From assembly GCA_964016985.1 (NCBI GenBank), contig OZ024833.1, positions 65,519,985 through 65,583,984 of the forward strand: 64,000 nt of DNA, in the 5' to 3' direction. This document shows, piece by piece, positions 40,325 through 50,559 of the stretch (the first letter of the stretch is position 1; each line of letters starts with the position of its first letter). A model generated the notes under the pieces. The model was not told the origin of the DNA and ran no database searches. It was given only the letters and a program-made list of their open reading frames with translations. The translations under genes and the position numbers were made by a program. The stretch is from Anodontia alba (taxonomy: Eukaryota; Mollusca; Bivalvia; Lucinida; Lucinidae).

Positions 40325-40445
40325 CTTTTACTAGCTTATTTTTCCCAGAAAATAGGCTTCGACATTGACATTTCATGCAAATCGTCTCCTATACTAGCAT
40401 GAAATGTCAAAACCTATAGTTTGTGTGGAAAATAACACAAACAAA
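40325..40445. repeat. CP3 palindrome remnant
   Basis: TTTTTCCCAGAAAATAGGC, ATTTCATGCAAATCGTCTCC and GCATGAAATGTCAAAACC: a Pal-C core with damaged turn and no ends. Confidence 0.6.
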
Positions 40446-40547
40446 TAACAAATAGTATTCCAAAATGCAATCTGAAGATTCTTCCCAGCATATCAGATCT
40501 CTTAAATACCTGTGCAGATGTTTTATTTGCATCAGACAGGGTTCAGT

Positions 40548-40985
40548 TCCTATTATTGCATAAAAAAAAGCAGTGTCGCACGTTATTAACAGCCGTGCCT
40601 TAACCGGCGAAAAGCCATGTATTGACAAGACAATTCACGCGCAGTTAATGCACGGCTACGCAACTTTCAATATGGTCGTACCGGGGCCACAGATTTGCTG
40701 CCGTTACGAGATGTATACTGCCCGGCCCTAGAACGAGCATAGTCCGTGGAAATTATGTTCGCGAGACATCAGTGAACAGGCGAAACAAAATAGTGAAAGA
40801 AATAACGTGAAATGTTGCAAATGTTTTCAGTTTTTATACAATAATAGCGATCGAACATGGTTTTTCAATGCATTAACATTCGCCAGGTCCCTTGGGAGGT
40901 ATTGAAAACCGCGGCCTCCGGCCTCTGGCGAATGTTAATGCATGAAAACCCATGTTTGATCCCTATATTCAATAATGAACTTAGC
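40548..40985. mobile_element. Pal-P foldback element, reverse of 20195-20635
   Basis: Starts TTATTGCATAAAAAAAAGCA, then hairpin 2 (GCACGTTATTAACAGCCGTG ... ), the conserved middle (CCGGGGCCACAGATTTGCTG, GGCCCTAGAACGAGCATAGT), and hairpin 1 (TGCATTAACATTCGCCAGGT ... ) partly deleted on its far arm (40871-40945). The same order is kept as in the other copy. Confidence 0.75.
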
Positions 40986-41109
40986 AAAGACTATATATCA
41001 GAACCTTCTCTCCCAGTAAACATCCTACATAAATCTATAGCGACCACTATAGAATTATAAAGAACGCTATCTCGGCTCTACGTGGAGATATTCCTCAGAA
41101 TGCATCGTT

Positions 41110-41225
41110 CTGTTGTGGTAAAGCGAAGCCCAGACAAATACTGCGCGGATGAACAAGGCTGATAGGAAACCTGCAGCGCATGCCCTGATCAGACTGCGAT
41201 GATGTACCGACTGATGTGAACATTT
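41110..41225. repeat. Pal-Q fragment
   Basis: GCGAAGCCCAGACAAATACT, GCGCATGCCCTGATCAGACT: Pal-Q words in decayed order. Confidence 0.35.
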
Positions 41226-41284
41226 ACTGTTCGTGTATGGTGTAAGGGCCCCTTCATCATAACTCATGAATACAACATATAATG

Positions 41285-41627
41285 CCAGCCTCGGTGACCC
41301 AGTTGGGTGCGCGCCCGACTGGTGATCTGGAGGTTGAGGGTCGACCTCCGCCGGGTCAGCAACATTCTTTCGTGGATGCTGATCTTCGTGGATGCTGATC
41401 ATGAAATATTTTCTACGGTCATTCTCTCCCTTCCGCTGATTCAAGAAAGGCAGTTGTCAGTTTCTGGCGAAAGAATGTGCACCATTCTGGTTAACCGCAC
41501 ACTACTTTATAACCGCTTATAGAGGACTAAGCCTGCCCAGTAAAAGTGTGATTAGATAAACTGACCGCATTCGATATGAACCCACTGAGTTGACTGGGCC
41601 GTAAAACCTCAACACACAAACAAACTG
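41285..41627 (+). repeat. tRNA-derived SINE (family 1)
   Basis: Head CCAGCCTCGGTGACCCAGTT with B-box region GGGTCGACCTCCGCC. The body has a short internal duplication (TTCGTGGATGCTGATC twice, 41370-41402). Tail GGGCCGTAAAACCTCAACAC. The target duplication is ACAACATATAATG / ACAACATGTAATG (41272-41284, 41628-41640; 12 of 13 identical). Confidence 0.85.
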
Positions 41628-42058
41628 ACAACATGTAATGTTTATCCAGTGTTTGGTCGATCGGTTCGGTGCTTGTCACTTATGAGATTATCACTCCTTT
41701 TAAATAGAATACTTGGACCTTGTTATAGGTCTTTCATCCCGATTTTTAAAAACCGTTTATACTCTCCAGTTGAGTAGCGCCACAGCTCTATTCACTACAT
41801 AAGGGGTGTCACAGCTGTATGAATTTAAATAGATAGCCGCCCAACAAAATATACCTTCCCTGGATTAATAATGTATATGTAATATACACCAAAAGGTGGA
41901 ACACTACAAGAAGAATCCTGCTAAATCATATGGATAGAAATTATTCTTAAAATATTGTTGAATAGTTTAGAAATGTTTAATTTTTGTTTCGTTTGAGTCC
42001 CATCATCAGTATTTCAGTCGTTTCGAAACAATGTTAAGATGCAATATAAATAAGTTAC

Positions 42059-42420
42059 TACAGTCGAACCTCAATAGCTCGAACACCGATGGCTCGTTTA
42101 CCATGGTTAATTCGAACTCGTTTTTGAGTCCCTACAAAATTCTTCCGATAGCTCAAGAAAACAAATACTAAGGGACATTTTCTTATTTTATCATGAAATT
42201 GTATATTGTGTGTACTCATTAGAATCGCTTCATCGAGGCGATTCTAATGAGTACATTCAACATACAATTATTGTGTAGAAAATCGAAAAGATTTCCCTAA
42301 ACTATCGCCATTTGCTTTCTGATCTGGCGCTATGATTCACCCTCAGTGGCTCCAACAACCCATATCGCGAACTAATTTTCATGGTCCCAAGGCTGTTCGA
42401 GCCATTGAGGTTCAACTGTA
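42059..42420. mobile_element. Pal-F Tigger-like MITE, complete copy with CP1-type core
   Basis: TA-flanked ends CAGTCGAACCTCAATAGCTC and GAGCCATTGAGGTTCAACTG. Core (about 42206-42275): TTGTGTGTACTCATTAGAAT, turn GCTTCATCGAGGC. The left interior has ATGGCTCGTTTACCATGG and the right has CAGTGGCTCCAACAACCC. Confidence 0.85.
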
Positions 42421-42699
42421 TAACGCTCCTCAATCTAAACTTATTTGATTTTTAAACCTTATGAAGCCGTTGAGACAGGATTTATGTAGGTACGAGTTCC
42501 TATGAGATGAGCATGTAATTTTGCATCAGTGGTATGGGAGATGTTATTGCATAGGTCATTGAGCAGTCAGCCTTAACAAAACGGGTTTTCAAGATAATGC
42601 AATGTGCAGTCAACCTTAGCTCCGGTCACGCATTTCAACTATGTTTAAAAGTCGGGAAATCGCTGTTAATGTTCATTTTATATACACCCTCCAGGAGAA

Positions 42700-42775
42700 A
42701 AGGTATCTTCGGGGCAGATGCGGATAACGAAGGCCCGCACAGCCTAACTAGGGCCTTCGTTATCTGCTTTCTAAA
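42700..42775. repeat. Short imperfect palindrome
   Basis: GCGGATAACGAAGGCCC and GGGCCTTCGTTATCTGC are inverted partners around CGCACAGCCTAACTA. No element ends are visible. Confidence 0.5.
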
Positions 42776-43015
42776 TTATCAGAATGTTCGGCTTCGCTGT
42801 TGGCTGATCGTTATTTGTATACGTCCACTTTTACTTTCACTGAAAATAAGGATGGCAGTTTACACGAATCGCCACCCAGGAGTGCAGAGGATGCTTAGAA
42901 AGTTGGTTTGTTTCATAACAGGGCCTTTAATGTACACAAAAACACACCATAGTGTTGTTGTTCGTAATAATACGCCAGCTAGGGCCTTTGCTGTTTATAT
43001 ATATTCGACAGGTCT

Positions 43016-43274
43016 TTAACCCATTGAAGACTGCAGATCCCAAAACGGGCAAATGGCAAACAATGCAGACCCAGATCAGACGCCGCAGAACGTGGTTCTC
43101 CACTATTTGCAAATATTTGTTTGCAATCATTAAATACAAATACAATACAAATATTTGTTTGCAACCATATTTGTTTAGGAATATTTACATCATATAGCCT
43201 GACATACCTAAAATCGAAAATGGCCTCTTCCAACATATAATGTGGGAGAGATTATTCACTCTTTAACGGGTTAA
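43016..43274. mobile_element. Pal-U piggyBac-like MITE with CP2 remnant
   Basis: TTAA at 43016-43019 and 43271-43274; ends CCCATTGAAGA and CTCTTTAACGGG. The interior has AACAATGCAGACCCAGATCA (CP2 half), and ATATTTGTTTGCAA occurs twice (about 43113-43126, 43150-43163). Confidence 0.7.
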
Positions 43275-43381
43275 TGTTCATATAAATACACCAAGGGCGT
43301 TGTTGTTCATATAAATATGCCAGGACCTTTGTACCTGCTCGGAGGATCAACTCAGACTACATGTACTTATCATTGCTAAAA

Positions 43382-43657
43382 CATTACGAAAACACGCCTA
43401 TTCAAATATACTGACGATTTTACTGCCAAAAAACGAAAGTTTTCAGATAAAAAAATCTTTTATTTTTCATATTTCTGCTCAAAACATAGATTGTGGGTAC
43501 TCGTTAGAACCGCCTCGATGAGGCGGTTCTAATGGGTACCTACAATCTATGTTTTTAGCAGAAATAAAAAAAAATGTATACCCCTGAAAACCCCAGTTTT
43601 ACTATATAAAAGTGGGGTTTAAGGGGGTCAAAATTATATAGGCATGTTCTCATGATG
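43382..43657 (-). mobile_element. Pal-A foldback element, reverse orientation
   Basis: Ends CATTACGAAAACACGCC and the inverse of CATCATGAGAACATGCC. CP1 core about 43484-43555, turn GCCTCGATGAGGC. The small hairpin lies at about 43588-43625. Confidence 0.85.
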
Positions 43658-44110
43658 ATGTCTATTGGAGCTGTTGAATGTATCGACAAACAGCTAACGC
43701 TCTGATAAGACAACGCAGGCTGACGTGTGTCTTCTTATATACCCCGAAGAAACTTGTTAGAATGGTGAAACTCATATGAGTGAATGCACTTTGTACGCAA
43801 CTATAAATAAGACTCTAAAACGTTTTAGAAGATACGTACAATAAAAGGTACACTGCGTAATTCATAACGCTGCCGTTTTATGCTAAGCCTTGTGATGTTC
43901 TTCGCATGTTTTCTTGGCCCTCGATGAATTAAAAAAATAAACGATTAGGAATCGTCAGTTTAGGGAGACCTTTCATTGCACAGATACCCACCGATAGCCC
44001 ATTTTAGCTCCAAGAGGCAGCGAAATTATACCCAATTCGGATTAGGTTGGGTACTAAAAGCTACGTGTATGAGATCGTCGTCGCTTTGACTTAGTCACTT
44101 AGTCAAACTA

Positions 44111-44218
44111 CCCAGCTAGCATTCTTTATAAATCTACAGCGGGACGTTATCGGCCCGTCAGCTACCCTGACGGGCCGATAACGGCCCGCTGTAGATTTAT
44201 AAAGAATGCTTACTGGGT
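44111..44218. mobile_element. Pal-N-like near-perfect palindrome
   Basis: CCCAGCTAGCATTCTTTATA ... TATAAAGAATGCTTACTGGG. The arms AAATCTACAGCGGG and GTTATCGGCCCGTCAG pair across GCTACC. The total is about 108 bp with 1-2 mismatches, so it is young or actively renewed. Confidence 0.75.
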
Positions 44219-44318
44219 ACGAATTATGTTTAATAAATCACATTAACATGTATAACCTTCAAATATACCTGTCTGACATATCTGCATTATCTTATAACAA
44301 AACATAATCTAATAATCT

Positions 44319-44522
44319 GGGCCCAGTTGTTAAAAGCTAACGATGTCGTTAGTTAACGATTCGTTAAAATTTACATCGAGTGTTATGCAAATATGCTGAA
44401 ATATTTTGCTGAAAAAATGTGAGTAGCTTTTGCAGAAAATTTATATTGAATCTGCTAAAACAGTTAACGAAATAACCCTTAACGAGCTCGTTAAACTAAC
44501 GACGCTTTGAACAACCGGGCCC
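44319..44522. mobile_element. Pal-D foldback element, core halved
   Basis: Ends GGGCCCAGTTGTTAAAAGC and GCTTTGAACAACCGGGCCC. One arm of the ATGTGAGTAGCTTTTGCA palindrome was lost, so the hairpin is gone while the ends are intact. Confidence 0.8.
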
Positions 44523-44825
44523 TGTATGTCAATACATGAAAACATGCAGGAGTTAACTGTATAAATGTATTTTATGTTCTTGGGCCTATTTCTTGAAGGA
44601 TGATACCTAAAATGATATTAAAAACAAGAAAGTAGTTCACATCCGGATTGTATTTCCTTGCACTTTAACCGATAAGCTATGTTTCTAAGAAAGGAAGGAA
44701 TACTTGGACAACGCACATATTTGGAAATTTTAATATAAAAAACATGCATATCAGAATTCCAAGGTCGTGTACAGTTTATGTAAACATGAGGGTATGGATG
44801 GGGTTTATTGAGTAGAGAATTTTGT

Positions 44826-45126
44826 TTGTGCTGAGGTTTTACGGCCCAGTCAACCCAATGGGGTCATGTCGAGCGCGGTCAATTTACCTAACCACACGTT
44901 TACTGGGCAGGCTTAGTCCTCTAAGCGATTAACCAGTATTGTGCACATTCTTTCGCCAGAAACTGACAACTGCCCTTCTTGAATCAGCGGAAGGGAGAGA
45001 ATGACCGTAGAAAATATTTCATGATCAATCTCCACGAAATAATATTGCCGACCTCGGCGGGGGTTGAACCCGCGACCTCCTGGTCTCCAGTCGGACGGCG
45101 CATCCAACTGAGCCACCGAGGCCGGC
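44826..45126 (-). repeat. tRNA-derived SINE (family 1), minus strand
   Basis: On the minus strand: head GCCGGCCTCGGTGGCTCAG, B box GGGTTCAACCCCC, body, and tail GGGCCGTAAAACCTCAGCAC. The flanks TGAGTAGAGAAT (about 44809-44820) and TGATTAGAGAAT (45127-45138) form an 11 of 12 target duplication. Confidence 0.9.
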
Positions 45127-45314
45127 TGATTAGAGAATAATGGCCATTTTTATACTGATTAGAGAAAAAATTGTGAAAAAATAACTAATCAGAGAAAAAT
45201 GAGGAATAATCTGATAAATTTAAAGAATAACAGAAAAAAATAGAGAAAACTGATTAAAGAGAAATATAGGAATGTAAATAATAAGCCTAAAAACGATATA
45301 AAATTGTGTGTGAT

Positions 45315-45360
45315 GCTCCCCTCCCCCCCCCTCCCCCCCCTCCCCCCCCCCCCGCACCCC
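45315..45360. repeat. C-run tract (G-run on minus strand)
   Basis: Blocks of 7-13 C separated by single T or G over about 45 bp. The minus strand has four or more G-runs and could form a G-quadruplex. Confidence 0.8.
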
Positions 45361-45960
45361 TTGTGTTCTAGAAATTTAAAATTGAACCCCTGAACGACTC
45401 CGTTGACAAGAGCATCCATGAATCCTCAGTTGAAATCAGTCCTCCCACACACTTGAAAAGGGTAGACATGAATTTTATCTTCAGTTTACAAAAACATACA
45501 CCACCACCACCCACCACCAGCCAAGGGCAAGCTCTAAAGTTTAGAGAGCTGGGGAGAACTGTAAAAAAAATGCATAATTTGGCTTCTAGGCGGGCATGGG
45601 GTGTAAGCGCAAAGCCCCACATACTCGTACCCACCAGCACCATTTAAAACAATCTTTAAGATTTTCATCTGTATTTCAAATACAAATTGAAAAAAAAGGA
45701 TTAGGAAATGGTGGGGCAAGATCGTTTGAAACAAAACATTTGGATAATAACTGTTATCAGTGACGCCGGCAAAGCCAATGAAACAAGACTTGATAACCCC
45801 TGAAATCAGCATTCGAGGGCTTCAGTGGCCTTGAAACGTGAGATAATTTTACAAATTTGCAATACCAAACTTCCTGATTTCCCCATTCAATTACGTAGGG
45901 GCCCTGTTCGTATGATCTTGTTCTAGAGTACATTTGTGTCAGTTTATTTTAAATCCCTTC

Positions 45961-46165
45961 CTATACGAGGGTCGGTCGGAAAATATCCTAACTTTTTACT
46001 CTTTCTCAAAAACCTATCAATATTTTTCAAGATTTTTTTTTCTATTTCAAAGTATTCCTCACCTATGTCTATACACTTATGCAGTCTTCGTAGGAGCTGT
46101 TTTGTTCCCTCTGCAAACCATGACGTAGACCTACTGCTGAGGTACCGATTTACAGCCTATGGAGA
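45961..46165 (-). pseudogene. mariner transposon 3' end with transposase C-terminus
   Basis: A mariner-type end ACGAGGGTCGGTCGGAAAAT is preceded by TA. On the minus strand the adjoining frame (about 46140 to 46035) reads WFAEGTKQLL, then LHKCIDIGEEYFE. This resembles the C-terminus of mariner transposases (W-x2-..-KCI-..-GDYVE). The catalytic core and other end are missing, so it is a dead fragment. Confidence 0.65.
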
Positions 46166-46177
46166 GCAAATCAGGAT

Positions 46178-46449
46178 CATCACGAACGCACGCCTATATA
46201 ATTTTGACCCCCTTATATCCCACTTTTATATAGTGAAACTGGGGTTTACAGGGTATGCATTATTTTTCTTATTTTGCTTAAAGCATAGATTGTGGGCACT
46301 CGTTAGAACCGCCTCGGCGAGGCGGTTCTAACGAGTACCCACAATCTATGTTTTGAGCAGAAATATGAAAAATATCAGAATGTTTTATCTGAAAATTTTC
46401 CCTTTTTTTGATTGTAAAATTTTCAATATATTTGAAAAGACGTGTAATG
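46178..46449 (+). mobile_element. Pal-A foldback element, right end shortened
   Basis: Left end CATCACGAACGCACGCC. CP1 core about 46286-46357, turn GCCTCGGCGAGGC. The right end GAAAAGACGTGTAATG has lost TTTTCG. The 11-bp repeat GGAGAGCAAAT lies at 46161-46171 and 46480-46490. Confidence 0.8.
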
Positions 46450-46866
46450 TCATCATTAGCTACTATTGGCTGTTTCAGTGGAGAGCAAATATCCGGATGA
46501 GAGTTTGCGCATGTGCAGGATGATGTGAATCATCTTTTTTTGCGCATGCTCGAAGGCACGTTTCACTTGGAGCAGCCCGACTACGTACATTGCAATTTGT
46601 ACTGCATGGTGACCTTAAGACATGTTGGAAATGTAATATGATCGAGCGTCTTTCAGATATTTTAAGTCGCCTGAACGAACACACAGTCCTTTCAAATGGC
46701 ATTGGGAACACAACCATCATTTCGGTTTCATACCTACTTGTCGTCAAATTGATGTTCGAAGCTCAATTTATGGTCAATAAAAGGTTCTTCTAGAAAATTT
46801 TCTTGTTAATAAAATTCTGTCTGAAAGATATTATATGATAGTGAAACAGTCCTTCACTTTTGTACC

Positions 46867-47106
46867 GTTTGTTTGTTTGTGTTGAGGTTTTACGGCCCAG
46901 TCAACCCAGTGGGGTCATGTCGAGCGCGGTCAGTTTATCTTAACAGACGTTTACTGGGCAGGCTTAGTCCTCTAAGCGGTTAACCAGTATTGTGCACATT
47001 CTTTCGCCAGGAAATGACAACTGCCCTTCTTGAATCAGCGGAAGGGAGAGAATGACCGTAGAAAATATTTCATGATCACTCTCTACGAAAGAATGTTGCC
47101 GACCTG
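46867..47106 (-). repeat. tRNA-derived SINE (family 1), 5'-truncated
   Basis: On the minus strand it begins AGGTCGGCAACATTC, lacking the A and B boxes, and ends in the usual tail. TGTACCGT flanks both sides (about 46859-46866 and 47105-47113), a duplication that supports LINE-driven insertion of a truncated copy. Confidence 0.8.
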
Positions 47107-47274
47107 TACCGTAGCAGGACTAAACTTTGCTCTAAGTAAAATTAAGCTGAAATAGTAAACTACTTCAGATTAAAATATCGTAAAAGTAAATAAGCATCAA
47201 GAGGTAAATTCGAAGGAGGGTAAACTCTTCTTACTACATAAATATATTATCTTTCTTAAATTTTGCCACATGCA

Positions 47275-47277
<3 letters not shown>

Positions 47278-47364
<87 letters not shown>

Positions 47365-47370
47365 CACACA
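47278..47370. repeat. (CT)n(CA)n microsatellite
   Basis: A CT run (47278-47304) is followed by a CA run to 47370. Confidence 0.95.
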
Positions 47371-47404
47371 GCTCATTGAGACTAGAGCTTGTGTTTATGA
47401 AACA

Positions 47405-48540
47405 CTATGCCCCCAACTTCTTGACCCTAACACTGCTTGCCCCTGATAGTTTTTGAGATATATTGCTTACAAGGTTAAACTTCTGAAATTTTCAAAGGGC
47501 CATAACTCAAGAAAACATTTTTTTTTTTTTTTTTTTTTTCAGGGCATCTACTCATCATTCCCAATCAGCCTATCAAGTTTCAAGGCAATAGCCTTAACAG
47601 TTGTTGAGATCTTGCTCACAAGGTTAAAATACCGAAATTCTCAAAGGGACATAACTCAAGAAAAAAATCGGATTTTTTAAGAAGTCGATCAGGTCATCTA
47701 CTGATAGTCCTGTATCAGCCTATTAAGTTTCAAGGCAATACCTTAAGTAGTTTTTGAGATATCTAGCATAAAATATTTCATTACATTGTTTTTCAAAGGG
47801 ACATAACTCAAGAAAGGGGCATAACCATGATATGAAAAATATATGGGTCAACTTTTTTTTTTTCATGAGGAATCCATATATGAGATTTCAAAAGCCTAGT
47901 ATGCACGGTTCAACAGTTTTGCCATGCACATTTCGAGATAGCTTGCTTACAATGTTAAAATGCCGAAATTTTCAAAGGGCCATAACTCAAGAAAAAAAAT
48001 CAGATTTTTTTCAAAAGCCTATCAGGTCATCTACTCATCATCCCCTATCAGCCTATCAAGTTTCAAGGCAATAGCTTTAATGTTTTTCTTTGTGTTTTTT
48101 TTTTTTTTTTTTTTTTTATAGATCTTGCTTACAAGGTTAAAATGCAAACATTTTCAAACGGCTGTAACTCAAGAAAATAAAAGATTTTTGGGAAGTTAAT
48201 CAGGTCATCTACTCATCATTCCTTACCAGCCTGTCAAGTTTCAAGGCAATAACTTAAAAATGCCGAAATTTACAATGGGCCATCTCAGAAAAAATTTGAG
48301 ATTTTTTTACAACAGTTAATCAGTTCATCTACTCATCATCCCCTATCAGCATATCAAGTTTCAATATAAAAGCTCATCTAGTTTTTGAGATAATCTTGTT
48401 TACAAGATCTTGCTGCAATCTTTTTCAAAGGGTCATAACTCAAGAACTCAAGAAAGGGGCATAACCCTGATAACAAAATACGGGTCAGCTATTTTTTCAT
48501 GAGGAATTCCAAAAATCTAGCACGGACGGTTCAAAAGTTA
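47405..48540. repeat. Tandem repeat, about 185-bp units (CATAACTCAAGAAA)
   Basis: About six units contain in order: TTGAGAT.TTGCTTACAAGG, TGCCGAAATTTTCAAAGGG, CATAACTCAAGAAAA, CAGGTCATCTACTCATCAT, CCTATCAGCCTATCAAGT, TTCAAGGCAATAGC. Two T-runs interrupt it. Similar words occur widely in bivalve genomes. No coding frame persists. The style (word order and spacing) recalls the Hel units, but the Hel termini are not seen here. Confidence 0.8.
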
Positions 48541-48571
48541 TGCTATGAACGAAAAGCGTGGCTAACGAACG

Positions 48572-48854
48572 CATTACGAAAATGTGCCTATTCAAATATA
48601 CTGAAACTTTTACCACCAAAAACAAATGAAAAGTTTCAGATAAAAACATTCTGATATTTTTCATATGTCTGCTCAAAAACATAGATTATGGGTACTTGTT
48701 AGAACCGCCTCATCGATGCGGTTCTTACGAGTACCCACAATCTATGTTTTTGAGCAGAAATAAGAAAATCAATGTATACCCCTGTAAACCCCAGTCTTAT
48801 TATATAAAAGTGGGGTTTAAAGGGTCAAAATTATATAGGCATGTTTTCATGATG
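48572..48854 (-). mobile_element. Pal-A foldback element, reverse orientation
   Basis: Ends CATTACGAAAATGTGCC and the inverse of CATCATGAAAACATGCC. CP1 core about 48678-48750, turn GCCTCATCGATGC. It lies at the edge of the 47405-48540 tandem repeat. Confidence 0.85.
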
Positions 48855-49083
48855 AGACAAGCCCAAAGCAATATGCCCTACCAACTTCTTTGAAGTTGGT
48901 GGCATAATTATAAACGCGTTCACATAGGCGTGGATGTAAAAGTATTAGGGTCTTGATGATGAAGGAAACCGGAAAACCCGAGTAAAATCACGCACCTCGA
49001 ATGGGCGACCACTACCATGCCATATACCAGAGATCAAACTTGGTTTGGCTTGGTAACAAGAGAGGGTTTTATCCCTTCACTGT

Positions 49084-49134
<51 letters not shown>
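49084..49134. repeat. (CA)n microsatellite
   Basis: About 25 CA units directly upstream of a SINE. Confidence 0.95.
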
Positions 49135-49137
<3 letters not shown>

Positions 49138-49139
<2 letters not shown>

Positions 49140-49320
49140 TGGGGAGCATCGGAACTCAGTTGGTATCATGCTGGATTTGTGATCCAGAGGTGGCAGGTTC
49201 GAATACCACTGGCGACACTGTATTTGGTCCCACCGCATGGCGCTTAATCCCTATTGATAAAAACTGGTTCAACCAAACTGAATAAATGTTGACTGGGACG
49301 TTAAGCGTCAACTCAAAGCA
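49138..49320 (+). repeat. tRNA-derived SINE (family 3)
   Basis: A box region CTCAGTTGGTATCATGCTGG, anticodon-stem-like GATTTGTGATCC, B box GGTTCGAATACC. The tail is TGGGACGTTAAGCGTCAAC, containing a small hairpin (GACGTTAAGCGTC). The tail motif recalls V-SINE-type 3' ends. Confidence 0.8.
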
Positions 49321-49427
49321 AAACATACATACCGTTCATGCATGTGCGGATTAGCAATCGGGTATGACAGACAGACAGACAGACAAACAGACTCCATACA
49401 AAATGAAAATATCTAGTAAGTCGACTG

Positions 49428-49428
<1 letters not shown>

Positions 49429-49472
<44 letters not shown>

Positions 49473-49492
49473 GGAGAGAGAGAGAGAGAGAG
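49429..49492. repeat. (CA)n(GA)n microsatellite
   Basis: A CA run followed by a GAGAG run. A short GACA run lies at 49367-49384. Confidence 0.95.
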
Positions 49493-49667
49493 AATTAGAA
49501 CCTTCATTTTTGTGTCATGCCCACTAGTCGCCATCTTGATGCACGAGGCACGATTTCTAGCCAATACAAATTTTCTAGAAAATCTCCATGTGAAAAAAAA
49601 CATCTGTCTTAGTGAAATTAAACCATAGCAAATCTAACCTTCAGTTTTGTACCGTAGTAGGACTAAT

Positions 49668-49790
49668 AAGTGTCTCGGTAGCGCAATTGGTAAAGACGCC
49701 GGACGCTGCAGTGATAGGCGTTTAGAGCTTGCATGGCGTGGGTTCGACCTCAGGCAAAAGCACTTACTTACTTTAAAAGCTTCTGGCTGA
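49668..49790 (+). repeat. tRNA-derived SINE (family 2) head
   Basis: GTGTCTCGGTAGCGCAATTG (A box) and GGGTTCGACCTCAGGC (B box) are about 60 bp apart, so a long variable region is present (GCAGTGATAGGCGTTTAGAG). The 3' extent is uncertain; AGGCGCAATAAATG-type sequence follows. Confidence 0.65.
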
Positions 49791-50221
49791 CAGGAAACAC
49801 TCGTGCTATGCCTGCAAAAAGGCGCAATAAATGAGAAAAAAGACGCAAGAAGATAGCAAAAGGACATTGAACTATGACAAAAAGACTAAATCATGTTATT
49901 ACTCAGTCTATTTTATGAGAAGTTTTAAAGCATTTTTGACTATCTAACGCTTTTTCGCCTGTGGCAAAAGCCAGCTCTCAGAGAGCTATCACCCGGGCTT
50001 ATATATCGCCCGGTCACGTGAATCACCTGGTAACTTCTTGAACGACCCTTCTTTAACTTGATTAAGGATATTTGAAATTCATTTAAAATCAATTTTGTTA
50101 TCTAAATTTGTCTTAAAAATATAGCTTTGACTAAAGTTCCATGTGCTTGTTGATAAAAAAGTTACCAGCATGCAGTATTTATTGATCATAACGATCAAAA
50201 GAAAACAGTTGCTTTAAAATA

Positions 50222-50418
50222 TCCCAGCGGGCACATGACGTAAATATAACGTCGCCTCAACGTCGAAGCAACGTCATGATGTTGCATCGACGTTGAGGCG
50301 ACGTTATATTTACGGGCACATGTGACGTAAATATAACGTCGCCTCAACGTCGATGCAACGTCATGACGTTGCATCGACGTTGAGGCGACGTTATATTTAC
50401 GTCATGTGCCTGCCGGGA
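50222..50418. mobile_element. Pal-N double palindrome (two hairpins in tandem)
   Basis: Two head-to-tail palindromes of about 90-95 bp share the arms GACGTAAATATAACGTCGCC and TCAACGTCGATGCAACGTCA. They differ by only a few bases and are joined by GGGCACATGT. Outer ends are CCCAGCGGGCACATGACG and CATGTGCCTGCCGGG. The ACGTC/GACGT word occurs many times. Confidence 0.85.
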
Positions 50419-50559
50419 TGAGTTGGGAAATAAAACATCTACATCATACCTTTATTGACTGTCGCACAGAAAGATATGAAATAGTTGTATCATATCAGAC
50501 TGTTAAGACTGTGCGGATGCACATGCTGATCTTAGCCGTTATTATAAGCATTTGCATAA

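Noticed and set aside
49313..49603. Minus-strand frame with VCVCVC run
   Set aside because: Caused by the (CA)n microsatellite.
49680..49765. Functional tRNA gene
   Set aside because: The A-to-B-box distance is long, the acceptor ends do not pair, and SINE-like sequence follows.
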